From the NCBI GenBank assembly GCA_950295325.1, contig OX485806.1, positions 12,960,001 to 13,020,000 on the forward strand: 60,000 nucleotides of DNA. Direction: 5' to 3'. The notes beneath the pieces were generated by a model that made no database searches, was not told the DNA's origin, and saw only the letters and a list, made by a program, of their open reading frames with translations. Position 1 is the first letter of the stretch; every line of letters starts with the position of its first letter. Shown here piece by piece: positions 45,141 through 57,274 of the stretch. This DNA is from Polytrichum commune. Taxonomy: Eukaryota; Streptophyta; Polytrichopsida; Polytrichales; Polytrichaceae. A program made the translations under genes and the position numbers.

Positions 45141-46400
45141 AGAAGACAACCAACTCATGCCAAACAACTTCTTTGCCGTAGTGCCTTACTTGAAGATGTG
45201 GCGACACTATTTGGGGTCGCACAAAGCAAAGGTCTACATGGACAATGTGTCCTAAAAGAATTTTGACATTCAAGCGCAAGTGAGCGCCAAGTCATTGCGG
45301 TGGCATGATAGTTTGGCGCTTATGAACGTGGATTTGATCCACAAACCGGACCGTGGAAATGTGGTGCCGGATGCGCGAAGTAGACCGGAAGAGTTCCAAG
45401 CAATGAGAACCATCCAAACCTTGTGGCTAATGTGTGCCGGCGAAGGAAACTTGTGATGCAAGATACGGGAGGGATAAATTAACTACCCCAAAGCACAAAA
45501 GCTTTTAGGTGAGCTTCGCAAGAGCAAGGTGCTCAAAGAGGTTAAGTTGGTGGACGGATTGTTCAAGTGCAAGCAAAGTTGGGTGTATGTGCCACAAGGC
45601 AAGTTGAGGCTATCGGTTTTGAAGGAGGAATATGATAGTCCTATTGCCGGCCATAAAGGAGAAAGAAACAACTGCCATAGAATGGTGTCAAAGAGGTACC
45701 ATTGGCAGTGCATAAAGGAGGATATAACCCACTTTGTGAAGGCGTGAATAAAGTGCCAAGTGAACCGAGCCTCTTACCAAAAGCAAGGCGGTTTCTTGCA
45801 ACCGTTGCCTATCCCGTCGGCGTCATGGCATAGTATGTGCATGGACTTGATCACAAGTTTGCCTGAGTCACATGGGTATGATGCCATCTTGTTGATGGTA
45901 GAGCGGTTTGCCAAGTTGGCACACATGGTGCCGATTGTGGGAACCGCCACCGCGTTGGAGACCGCATAGCCTTTTCTCAAATGATGGTTGAGGCACCACG
46001 GGTTGCCAAGAGTGATTGTGTGGGATCAAGATCCAAAGTTCACAAGTGCATTTTCAATGCATTTCTCTAAGGAGGTCGGAATGAAACTAAGGTTTAGCAT
46101 GACCTTGCATTCCCAAATGGATGGGGAAGCGGAGCGTGTGAATGGAGTCTTGAAGCAATACTTGAGGAACTTGGTGGGGGCGGACCAAGGAGATTGGGCG
46201 GACTATGTGGGTCGAGCGGAGTGTAATTGCAATGTAGCCACGCACTTGGCTACCAAGGGGTGGTCTTTGGTGGTGGCTTATGGAGTGGATGCGCTCCAAC
46301 CTATTAACCTAGCTCTCGAGGGGGCACATTCAACACTAGAGTTCAACCAAGATGGTGAGGACTTGGCCAAGGAGCAAAAGAACAAGTCTTGGAGATGACC
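45141..46400 (+). pseudogene. Element B RNase H end and integrase
   Basis: The zinc region (GHKGERNNCHRMVSKRYHW, later IKCQVNRASYQKQGG) has lost some metal ligands, one by a TGA near 45747. The core keeps the first Asp (MDLITSLPESHGYDAILL, ~45842) and the second (VWDQDPKFTS, ~46020), and the Glu-bearing segment (EAERVNGVLKQYLRN, ~46128). A TAG at 45967 interrupts it. It is not functional as it stands. Confidence 0.8.
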
Positions 46401-46950
46401 AAGTTGTTGGTGGAGAAAGCCCGAAGGTGGTACGAAGTGCGAATCAATGCCGGAAGACGCAAAGTGGAGAATGAGGTGGGCCAAAAGGTGTTGTTGAATG
46501 TGAACAACTTCACTTACCCGAAAGGCCTCACTCCAAAGTTTATGTCCAAAATTGGAGCTCCGTTTCCCATTGTGGAACAAGTGTTCAAGGACATGTATAA
46601 GTTGGAATTACCGCCCGAGATCAAAGTGCATCCCATATTTCATGTCTCATTCCTAAAGTCATTTAAGGACGACACCTTGTGGCCCGATCACAAGCAAGTG
46701 ATTAGGCCACCTCCCGACCTTGTGGACATCATTTGGAACATGAGGTAGGAGGGCATCCTCAAGTGTAGGAAGCCCAAGTGAAAAGGAAAAAAAATGTACA
46801 AAGGACTACTTGGTGAAATGGTGTGGATACCATGAGAAAGAAGCCGTTTGGGTAGCGGCAAGAGACATGGTAACCACCAATGAATTGGTGAAGCACTTTG
46901 AAGAAACTAAGGCTAAGGATTCCAATAAAATGAAGAGTAGGCATTGATGA
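46389..46950 (+). pseudogene. Element B integrase tail and chromodomain remnant
   Basis: Encodes the GPY/F-type module (PIVEQVFKDMYKLELPPEIK, HPIFHVSFLK) to IIWNMR. After the stop at 46748, phrases such as EGILKCRKPK and later GEMVWIP occupy the position of a chromodomain, but with stops and lost aromatic residues. This placement favours chromovirus ancestry. Confidence 0.65.
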
Positions 46951-47747
46951 GGACATCAATCTCCTTTAGTGGGGGAGAGACGCTAGTAGCACACTTACCT
47001 TCGAGGCTAATTGCTCCACAACATGAACTTGCTCTTTGGCTTGAGGGAATAAAGTCCAAACTTTAGTGGTGCAAAGAGAAAAGTATGAGATGAGGTCCTA
47101 GTCTTGTACTTGTGCTTGGTTAATGGAAGAGGGGGAATAGATATGCCAAACTAGGTTGGGTAAGCCGAGTAATTGGGGGCCATGGCTTGGAGGGGCCTTG
47201 GATAAAACCAAGAAACTTGTTAGCCGTGGGCTTGTCCGGGCGGGGGCAAGGTGATGGCGCGTGCTCATAAAAGTGCTACCCACGAGCTAACGAGAGTTGG
47301 CGCATGGGAGTCATGAACCCATGTCTCGAAAGAGCAAAGTGGGAACCGAGTCGGGCGGGACTTGGCATCACCCCCGTGCGATCGAGGCGTGGCTTAACAA
47401 TGGAAAGCCATCTCGGAGTTGCAACCGAGACAACTTAGTGGAAGCGTTGAGGTCTCGCCTAGATGTGTCATGTTAGGCTAGTGGAGCCTAACGGGGGAGG
47501 CCCCAAAGGAGGGGCAACCCAAGTGAGTCCCAAAGTAGGTGGGTCTAGTATAGGTTAGGTCCTTGGATGAGAGATCCAAGGTCGCTAACGGACCACCTAG
47601 GAACGACACCTTTGGGACTATGCCAAATTTGAAGATGCATTGTGGGGGTCGCGCCCTAAGGTAAACACAATGCCGCACCATAGAGGATGGCAACTTGAGA
47701 ATTGGTGTGCCGACTATGAGTATAGTCGATGAGGGCATCGACTCCGT
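46951..47747 (+). other. Element B 3' untranslated region
   Basis: Non-coding; shared with copy A (31484-32270, reversed). Confidence 0.6.
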
Positions 47748-47761
47748 TTGGTGGGGGTGAG
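47748..47761 (+). promoter_or_regulatory. Element B polypurine tract
   Basis: TTGGTGGGGGTGAG directly before the 3' LTR. Confidence 0.7.
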
Positions 47762-48737
47762 TGTCGCGCACCTCTCCATGAGGAGTGCCCGAAACACCAT
47801 GGGCACAAGGGGGACCCCGGAGTGACACCCGGGACTTGTGGCGCCGTTGGTGAGAGGGCCCAAGTGATCCTAGTGTGGGTGAGGCCCCCGGGCGTTGGGA
47901 ACGCCTCCCATCCATGAAGACTAGGAGGCACAAGGGTAAGGCCATGAGCTATGCGTAGCTCATGGCGTGGTGATTCTAGAATGCTCAAGAACACCTCAAT
48001 CGGAGGTGTGAGCTAGGAGTTATGGCCATTTGAGTGGGGCGCTGTCCCGGGACAGCGCCCTGCTACAGCAGTGCCTGGGAGTGATTCCCGGGACTGCCAA
48101 GGTTCAAACAGGCATAACTTCCTCACCACTTGCCCGAATGGGGCAAGTGAGGAGTCCATCGGCATCTACGTGAAGCGTAGATGAAGATGAAGTGGTTGGT
48201 TGCTGGAATCAGACATCATAAAAGGAAGTTATGATGGTCTGAAGCTGCTGGGGGCTTCTAGGCCCAGCGGCTAAGGGAAAATGTCCACTTGGCCCCAACT
48301 CTTGGTAGAGAGACAAGAGGTTGGTTGACGGTGGGGTAGGGGCCCCGCGTAGAGTCCTAGAGGCTTATATGGGTGAGGTGGTGTGGCCTCACCCACCCGA
48401 GGCCGAACGGCACGGCCTCCATGGGCTTTGGCCCATTGTGAGGCCATAGTTGCCTAGTATGCTTCGGGTTGTTGTAGTGTTGCTCCGGCAACGCGATGAT
48501 CAACATAAGATTGGACTTCCATGGATGGAAGTCCACATCTAAGGAGTGGTTACCGATTAAAGGGGTGAGTCCCGAAATCAAAGTAGGAGGGTTGGTTCCC
48601 CTCCTATGAACTAATGGTCCGGGGTTAGAGGAGCTAACCATTAGCATGGCGGTATGCGAAGGGTTAGCGACTCGTAACCTTTGCTAGAATTGAAAATTAG
48701 CAAGATGGTCAAGGGGGGGCTAGCAAGGGTTGCGACA
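47762..48737 (+). repeat. Element B 3' LTR
   Basis: 976 bp; palindrome at 48037-48060; otherwise matches the 5' LTR. Confidence 0.9.
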
Positions 48738-48742
48738 CTGGC

Positions 48743-49442
48743 TGTCCATGGCCACAGAGGCATTTGGGTGCACTCCTTTGTGGACATGGACAGCGTTGTT
48801 GGAGGTCACGGCTGTTTGGGGTAACGCGACCACAACAAATGGATGCCACAAACATGCATCGGAGTGGAGGCATGCGCAGGGAGGGCCAGAGTGGCCACAA
48901 ACCTCGACACACAAGAAGAAATCTTCAACATACACGGCGGCCATCTCCGCCTGTGGCATCTCTCCTAAACCCATTTCTTGCACTCTCGGTGCCTGCACTC
49001 TGTCAGATGCGCAGTACCGGAGGTTCATGCGAGGAAAAACACTCACCTGCGTACACCTTGAATGCTGCTGAATTCGCCGTGCAACATCGCAGCTCCACAG
49101 TCGTGTCGAGTTCACGCACCGCACCTCCTGGCGGACAACGCCTAACCCCACAGAAGCCGTGCTTTGCGCGGCAACGCCCACGGAGGATGACTTCCATCCC
49201 AACTTGCCGGGTTTCAGTCCGTATCATCCAAGGCGTCAAACAGAACGTTGGTTTTTGGTGCCTGTAGGAAAGGCCTGTTGTGGGCAAGTTTGAAACCATT
49301 TCCGGCAAAAACCAGAGGCCGACCACCTCTGACATGGTGATCCCCGGCCCGGTATGGGACCCCCTTGTGCGGGCACAGTTAGGCAATCCCCACCGGTGCC
49401 AGCCCCATATCCGGGCTGGACACCCCGGGTGTGGCCCCCTCC
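48743..49442. other. GC-rich Harbinger right region, part 2
   Basis: Continuation of 39877-41728 after removal of copy B. Frames of 160 codons on both strands have no domain. The right terminal inverted repeat is at its end. Confidence 0.5.
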
Positions 49443-49509
49443 TTACATTAGTCCACAAAGAATACGGGTTAAGAAGTAGCAAGACTCTAGGTGAGGCTTT
49501 TCAAATGTG

Positions 49510-49860
49510 TTGTACACAAATTTTTGGAGTCCAATTGAGCATAGAAGATGAAGTTTTATAGAATTTTGTCCAACTAACAAAAGTTGAAAAATCAATCCTT
49601 CTTCCACCTCCAACAAGTTTTGTGTCAAAATAAGTCTTTATGCAAAAGATATGGACAAAACATTGCAGCCGTGTAAAGATCAAAAAATTAAAATGCGTCC
49701 ATAACAGTTTTTCGGAGCTCATTTGTGCATAGAATATCAACTTTTTTGGAATTTTTTTGGTCTAAGAAAAGTTTAGAATTCAAGTAATCTTTCACCTCCA
49801 ACAAATTTTATGTCATTTGAAGACTCTATGCAAAAGTTATGCGTGTTATAAAAATGAAGT
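49510..49860. repeat. Two degenerate ~180-bp direct repeats
   Basis: Units starting near 49520 and 49705 share GCATAGAA, CACCTCCAACAA, TTTTGTGTCA/TTTTATGTCA and ATGCAAAAG in the same order. Confidence 0.6.
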
Positions 49861-50954
49861 CTAACTAGGTGCTTCACCTCAAAGTTTACATATCCCATAT
49901 GCATTGTTGAACACAACTCCACTCTACTTGCATAAAGCATAGAGCATTCTCAACTCTTCACTCACATCTTACTTGTCATTCAATGCAAGAGAGATGTACA
50001 AGATATAAGCTAAAATTAAAAATTAAAAATGAATTTAAACCAAAATTTTAAAAATTAAAAGAGAAAATTGCTGAAAATATGATTATACTATTTTTAGGTG
50101 CCGAACCTACTTTTTGAACTTTAATTAAATATTAGGCAGCAAGTTGCCGAACCTGCTAGTAAACTACGGTAATGAATTAGTTTCACACTCAAGACGAGAT
50201 TACCTACTTACTATTGATCCTTTGGAAACTATATTTGAAGTGCTTTGAATATTCGGAAGTAAAGATCTACTATATGGTTTTGGTTTGTCAAGGATGTGAG
50301 TATTCCAATCCATAATTAAACCAATGAGGGTATTATATTAAAAACATGGAGGTGCACTTATACTTTCCTTTACTTGGTTACCACTTCAAATATTTTGCAT
50401 TTTTGGTGATATGAACCTTGTACCCCCCTTGATGTGTCACATAATCTAAAAAAATTGGTTTGGTGACTCCCAATGACCTCAAACAACAACATATTTATAT
50501 TAATGGAAAATTTAAATTAATAAAAAAGTAAATGCTTGAAAATTAATTCGTCTAAGGTTAATGATGCACAAATGGTCATTTTAGCAATATGATAGCATGT
50601 GACAGAGAATTGCCATAGAACAAATGTCCCAACCCTTGGTAGTGCACATTGAAGATTGCTACCTCACCTGCCAAAGTTGGACCCCCCCCCTCCTCTATCA
50701 CATGAAATACATTGCATGAGGAGAAAATTTGTATGATTGTCAACAACCATGCCATGTTCCTTTAACCCCCAATGCATGGCCTCACACAAAACCCAAGTCC
50801 ATAAACATCCAAGACATAGATTCATGAAACAAATTTAAAACAATTCACCCAACATTTTGAAGGTAAAATGTCAGTGGAGGGAAAAAATTATACAAAAAAT
50901 TATAATAATATGAAAATGTTTTTTCTTTCATATTTAACTTTAGAGTCCACTTTG

Positions 50955-51275
50955 ACTCTAAGAGTGTTGGGCAAAAATGTCACAAATCATCACTGGCACT
51001 GTTGAAAGAAAACCAATTTTTATCTAAACTTTTTTATCCTAGCCTCATAATATTCTCTAAGATCCACCCTAAACCCAAGAAAGTTTGGACAAAAACATCA
51101 CAAATCAACACTGCTAGTGTTAAAGACTGTGGAAGGCAAATTATTTAGCTATTGGTAGCTAAGCTTTTTTAAGTCTTCTTCTTGCCTCGTAGTATTGTTT
51201 TAAAACAACCTTGTTACCTATACTTTTTGGGCAAAAACTTCAGGAATCACCATTGACAATATTGGGGGTGACGTC
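50955..51275. repeat. Three degenerate ~120-135-bp repeats
   Basis: The phrase GG(A/C)AAAAA, then TCACAAATCA or close, then a short variable part, recurs at ~50970, 51090 and 51229. Confidence 0.5.
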
Positions 51276-54200
51276 CCTCGTGTTTTGTGCTCATGTTCAT
51301 TTACCAAGTAATACTATCTAGGCTATTATGGTGGATTCTATGAATTATTGAGATTATCTATAAATCATGGGCTCTTATTTTTCTAGCATGGAATGTTTGT
51401 TAAAAAATTCTAAGCCCAACTACAAATTTGTACAAGGAAATAAAAAACTAAGCACACATGAACAACAAAGTAGAAGGCTTAAGTATTCATATGAATCAAA
51501 ACAACACTAGGGAATTCATCTTACAAAAATTATAAAATCACATTAGATGAAATATAGGGTATTCTATATTCTTTAGGGATAAAAAGTTATACAAAACTGA
51601 GTAGTATGGTAGGGGTTGAATAAGTCCTTTCAAGAGCACTATAAAAATATATGCATCTAATTGATTTTAAATTTGACTTTTATTATCTATAGTACATGGC
51701 ATTTAGGGTAAATATTTTTTAATAGGATAAGTTGTTTAGCTTATAAAGCGCCATAAATGGATGAAAGTATGAGTTACATCCTTTTTGCACTACCTTGTCT
51801 ATTTCGAATTTCTTGCAATGTCATGTCCATCTTTTGGCATTGCATGTTACTATTGTAATGCAGGGGGGGTTTAGCTTTGACGAGAGAAATATAGCCCACG
51901 AAAATTACCCTACCAAAATACTTATAATTTAAAATATGATAAAATAAACATGGAAAATGAACTTACTACACAATTGAAGGGTAGCTTAAGATTTCAAAAC
52001 TTACCTAAATACCCCAAACTTAAATAACCCATTATCGCATGTGGTTCCTCGAAACACATGGAATGAATTCCACCTGAAAATAACAAGACATACATAAATA
52101 CGATAATCAAAATTTGAAGAGCCAACCTGAAATGCATAACTTTGTTTTCCGATTGAATTAGTGATTGGTGGGGGGGGGGTGGAGGAATTAATATTGTGGG
52201 GTTGTGATATGACTTGGATGGAAGGCAAAAAATATCTAGAATGTGGTGGCCAATCACTTTTGATTCTTGCCCATGGCATTCTTACTACACATGCCCTTCT
52301 ACATGATTTGGAGGCCACAAAACCCCTCAAAATCCAATTGACCCCATTGTTTTGGTTCATACCTATGTGATTGATACCTCCAAACATACACATTGGATAA
52401 TAGAAATCAATTTTCTCCCAAAACACAAGTTTTGCCACTCGTTCATGCAAGATTTTTTTTTGTTTTGGTTAAGATGATAACAAGATCATGGGGCGAGATT
52501 AATTATGCAATGTTGAGGAAAATGGCTTTGAAGTGTTGTGGTGTGATGTGGGTGGAGTGCCAACAACAATTGGTTGGTGGAGGCCAACCGGTTTGTACGT
52601 CTTCTTTCTAAACCACACCCTTGCCTTCAACCCATGCATTTATTTGTCTTCAGCATCTGCAATCTCATTTCATTTAGTCTTTTATACTTGTAAGCATGTT
52701 GCATAACATGTATATCGATTTTTTGAGAGAAAGTTTTTACAATGTCATAGACTTTTAAGTAGTTACAAGTACTTGAGTGTCAATATGAAATATAAATGCA
52801 ATATTGTAAATGGTCACAAATTAAATAATAACATGAATTAGCTTGCTCATGAAATAGCATTCCCCCAATGCATTTCAAAAGGAACATGCTACTATGTGAA
52901 AAAAAAAAATGAACTAACTCTGATCCTCGTCAAAGTAAAAAGGACAATGATATAAATTAGTTGTAAAAAGACAATTTCTATGATTTTTTTTATATAAAAA
53001 GATGAAAGGCATTATATGTCATAACTCCCAAATCAAGGGAACTAAAAGTTACCACTATATTCAATGAAATCAAATCAATTGAAATCAAATTTTAAAGTTT
53101 GGGAATGCGGTAGCTTTCGTGAATTAGAGGATAATGTCAACTTGGTGGTCTAATTGAAAAGGAAGACTTAAGGCTCCATGGAACTACATTCTCAATTAGT
53201 GATGAAAACTTACTTGTAAGAGAATTATATAGGGGGCATTCCAACACAGAATGTGTGTCATTTTCAATTGCATCGTAGTTGCAAAAGTTGAACGAGAACT
53301 TCAATAAAAACCAGTTGCATGAGATGTGAACGGCATATAATAGCGATGCAAGTACCTTGTCGGAATTGGAAAGTGGGTGGAATGAAAACACCATAAAAAA
53401 TATTTATTCCAAAAAAGGAAAAGCAGTGGTGCCTTTAAATATAATATGAACTTCAATATGATATTTTTGTTCATGAAAAGTACCTTCAAGTGGGAATCCA
53501 CCAGCCACTCTTCAAATGCAGTTTTCACATATTTGATTCTTTCCTTTTCCAAACCTTACTTTTATATTCTTAGGGGCTCTCCTAAGGACTACGTATGTAG
53601 ACAACATCTTATATCTTTCATTGTATTAGTGGTTATGTTTGTATAACTTCAGTTTTCATTAAATGAAAAGTTTCATGGAAGCCTAATATACCAGAGCCAG
53701 TTACCAGTCCACTTTACCTTGTTTTGGACCCTATTTTAGTTGTATTTACTATTGCATCCAATGTCCAATTAACTTTAAATAGAAAATTCAAGTTCCCAAT
53801 ACTTTCAAAAATTCCTAATCAAAATGAAATTACAGGAAATATTATTAAAGTATTGTGGAATGTTGTTTCGTTTTGTTTTGTTTTTGGCATGTGATTATCT
53901 TTGTTGATAATTTTGTGTTATAAGAGGCATAATATCGCTAATTACAAAAAATAGGCACTATATCAGCATGCCTGCCAATAAATTTCCTTAATGTTTGTCA
54001 GACAATGAAGAGTACCCAACCAACGTGTACGCAAAAAAACGAACATGTCTTTATGTATGGGAATATCTCACAAGTATTAAATTATGCCTCAAATTTCATA
54101 AGGCACTATCCAAGGGACATTCTTCTATGTGTAATCGTCTCCTCCCTTTTCTTGAGGGCATTACAAAACCAATTTGTCATTCAAAGACTTCGATGGCCCT

Positions 54201-55140
54201 TGGCTCACTACAACTAGACCTGCAAAGGGGGGGGGGGGGCACTAGTGGTATTTTAGAAACGATGTGTGATAAAATTTAGGGTATTTAATATTCATTCGAG
54301 GTAAAATTTTGAAGAATTCTATATAAAACATAGGGGGCTAAGTAATGTTGGAAACCAATTATAAAAAAAATACCATGCCATATAACATGTGTGAGGGACC
54401 ACATTTTGCTATATCAAAGAAGATGGAGGGCTCAATTTTATTCTATGGAGGTTCCCCTTCATTAAGGATACTTTGAACTCCATTATGTTTAAATGTTGAC
54501 ACGAAGGGGTATATTTGAGATAATATTTGATGTTGATATTCTTTTGCAAATGTTGTACGAACTCTTGCTATCCTGCAAATGTTGGACAATTGTGTTTCTT
54601 AACACATTAATTTTAAGGTTGCACTCTACTTGCATTCTCCATTACAAACTTGTTGGTGTAATCAATTTCTATTGTGTTTTTTACTTGCCATACCACAATT
54701 ATGCAATCCCATTGTTACAACGCCAATTCACAATGCACATAAACCCCTCAACTAATAGGGTACTAAAATTTGAAACTCAATAGATTCTTTTCTACTTTAT
54801 GGACTCCTAATATTCTAATTCTTAAAGATAATACCCCCCTTGAAAAATAAGTGGTTGTCGCATGTGTCTCCAAATATTTATTATGAGTGCCCCATGCTTG
54901 TTCCAAAATCAATGCGTTCGAAATCAAACGAACCCTTATTTTGTAGAAGGTCCTAGGTCTCGGGCCTCACCTAATACATATTAGCACATGAACAATGAAT
55001 ACATGTAATAAGATCTTATTACATATCGCGTCGTCATTGGATACGAGCATGTTGAATTTAAACAACCTTCGTAAGATGATCAATGCTAAACATGATATTG
55101 TACATGTTTCACCTTGTTACTATTGAAGTACAATAAAACT

Positions 55141-55700
55141 AGAAATGAGATTGCACATACACAAAGGCATATGAACAATCCTTGGAGTGAGATGATCACC
55201 TCCACTCCTTGCCTTGCATTTTATTTCAATTTAGCACCTTCGGTTCATACAATGCATATGGGATATTTCAACTCCCACTTCTAATAACCCACATGGAATT
55301 ATTAAAACCTTATTCATTCATATACTTCTAACCTTGTCAATCTTATGACTATGTCTTTGGGTGAAGATAAATTGCACCCTTTAATTTAAAGCAATATCGT
55401 TTCGACATCATCACCTTGGGAAATTTTTTTCCTTCGAATTGACATCTCATGTATCTAATTTTATAATCAATTCCTTCACCGGCATGGTCTCCAAAACAAT
55501 GATCAAATATTGATATGAGGATGAAAATATTGGAAGTCAATAGGATTAAAGATGAGATTGTACAAGCTTACACATATACACAAAAGTAAATGAACAATGC
55601 TGAGAGTGAGGTGGTCTTATGCTCTCTTTGCTTTGCATTTTTTTTTCTTCTTCTTCTCTTTGATTCATACAAACAATATGGGATAACTCTTATCCCTCTT
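55141..55700. repeat. Diverged direct repeats ~407 bp apart
   Basis: 55141-55290 and 55548-55700 share GATGAGATTG, ACACAAA, GAACAAT, GAGTGAG, TTGCATTTT, GATTCATACAA and TATGGGATA in order. They might be remains of the LTRs of the copia fragment next door. Confidence 0.5.
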
Positions 55701-55787
55701 TGGACTAGCGTTGTAGCTTTATTCTAACATTGCTCGCATCTTTGGATTTCAATGCTTTGCACAAATTCAAAGGATTGTCTAAAAATG

Positions 55788-56290
55788 CTACATTGGCTTG
55801 TTTTTTGCTATGTTGGGAAAGAATGTGATTCTTTCATCACTCTCAAGGCGGGTGCCGCTACTTTTTAAGATATCTTCCATTTTTGCTAAATATCTCAATA
55901 TGGCTATCATTCTTCGCAGGTTTGCGATTGCTTCTTCATTGCCTATAGGCTTTAGTTTCCTTATAATAATCCAAAAGCAAACATTTAGTGTCCTTTGCAT
56001 CGAGCTAATTTTTGTTTATTCGGCACCATTGTATAAGCAACGCATTTGTGCAATGCAAGGCCTCCTCCCATTCCATGCTTTCTCAAGCATAATGAAGTCC
56101 AATATTCTCGTTGGACATTGGTTTCGTGTGTAAACTATATTGGCCATCACTTCCGCCCAAAATGATTTGTGGAGATTTTGAATTAAATTCTTTGTTATCC
56201 CCACGATGGTGTGATTTATATCCTCTGCCATTCCGTTTTGTTGAGGCCTATATGCGTTGGACGTGTCCTTCTCAATGTCACAATTCATAA
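55788..56290 (-). pseudogene. Ty1/copia integrase core fragment
   Basis: Minus-strand frame 56288-56016 carries RPQQNGMAEDINHTIVGI, with the third catalytic residue in NGMAE, and FWAEVMANIVYTRNQCPT, a copia integrase signature. It continues out of frame to 55788. Reverse transcriptase is not found beyond, so the element is truncated. No frame is intact. Confidence 0.8.
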
Positions 56291-56760
56291 AAAAACCGCT
56301 CGAATAACTTAGAAATGAATTTCCTACCGTTGTCCAACCAAAACGCCTTGATTTTATGCACCGATTGCTTCTCTATAAGAACCTTGAGCTTTTTGAACCT
56401 CTCAAAATACTATTATTTGGACTTCAACGTATACAACCACATCCTTCTCGAGAAATCATTAATGAAGGTATTAAAATACCTTACACCACCCATGGATGTG
56501 GTCTTTATACGGCCACATATATCGGAATGCACGATTTCCAAAGATTTGGTCGCTCGCATCCCCTTCGTTTGAAAAAGTAGCCCTATATTATTTGTCTTTA
56601 ATGCACGCTTTGCAAAACAACGAGGATATAAGGCAAGAAAAATTGCCAGGGTTCATGTCACTCACCATGTTTTAGATCGTATGAATACCCTTCACGTTCA
56701 AATGGCCGAGGCGGCGGTGCCATAGCTCGAGCATACCATCTCCCGTTGGAGATTGCATCA
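56291..56760 (-). pseudogene. Copia GAG-pre-integrase and integrase N-terminus
   Basis: Read on the minus strand, ELWHRRLGHLNVKGIHTI lies at ~56680-56740 (His pair of the zinc region), with the matching Cys pair (CKAC) near 56615 and integrase core text after it. Several stops and frame changes. Confidence 0.7.
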
Positions 56761-56930
56761 AGTTGGCCGTACCCGCTCATGCACCTTCATAAAATTCATT
56801 TCATACAAGTTTTTTTTGCGTGACACAATTGTAATAACTTTGCCGTCTCAAACTTTTACAAATCATTTGTTTAGGTTGTTTGTACTTTCAAAGAATTCAA
56901 CATAAATTTGCTTACCGAGAGCAAATTGGC

Positions 56931-57274
56931 TTACAACTTGGACATGTGGGGCGTATATTTAATATGAATTTGGTCAATTTTACTTCTCACAAAAGATTTT
57001 ATGGCAATGAATCTCATTCCCATGACTTCGATAACACTATTCTCACCCAAATGCACATTGCGTGTACCGATTACCTCATATATGTTGAACGTGGCATTAT
57101 GTGAAGTCATGAGTTTAGTGGCATTCGAATCCATCATTCACTTATACATGCTTTTGGATTGTGTCCCATAATGTGCAATCGTCATCGTCCTTTGCATTTT
57201 TTGCATTTTCGCAGTCCTTGTTTTTTTAGCTTCGTAGCAAAAACACACAATGTGGCCCGGTTTGCTATAATAGA
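56931..57274 (-). pseudogene. Copia gag zinc knuckle and protease
   Basis: 57274-57200 (minus) encodes YYSKPGHIVCFCYEAKK, a CCHC knuckle missing its first Cys residues. 57137-56931 encodes the protease (MDSNATKLMTSHNATF, where DSGAT is expected), followed by GTRNVHLGENS. The knuckle is cut by a solo LTR at 57275 and its upstream part lies at 59181-59255. Confidence 0.75.

Larger units (their letters stand above)
41724..48742 (+). mobile_element. LTR retrotransposon copy B, non-autonomous
   Basis: Element 41729-48737 (7009 bp) has target duplications CTGGC (41724-41728, 48738-48742). LTRs 41729-42705 (977 bp) and 47762-48737 (976 bp) differ, as far as I see, by one A in an A-run near 42660. 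It has a primer site, polypurine tract and degraded gag-pol with the reverse-transcriptase core deleted and the RNase H start triplicated. It is the same family as copy A, in opposite orientation, 2.6 kb away. Confidence 0.9.
25802..49442 (+). mobile_element. PIF/Harbinger transposon carrying two nested LTR elements
   Basis: It carries a HARBI1-type transposase (plus strand) and a Myb/SANT-like ORF (minus strand), tail to tail, the normal two-gene set of this superfamily. Proposed ends are GAGCCTGGCCGCACC at 25802 and, read inward from the right, GGAGGGGGCCACACC ending at 49442; both share GGCCRCACC and further text (GGTGT, CCCGG). TTA flanks both sides (25799-25801, 49443-49445), as expected for TWA target sites. 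Removing nested elements A and B leaves about 8 kb. Gene content is firm; exact ends are less so because the inverted repeats are imperfect. Confidence 0.7.
49443..55140. other. AT-rich DNA, no supported gene
   Basis: Contains degenerate repeats (listed separately), G-runs at ~52170 and ~54228 and a C-run at ~50684. Frames are short and lack domains. Confidence 0.6.

Noticed and set aside
49443-55787. Host gene in the long AT-rich stretch
   Set aside because: No frame with domain, splice pattern or coding-like composition was found; G- and C-runs and degenerate repeats dominate.
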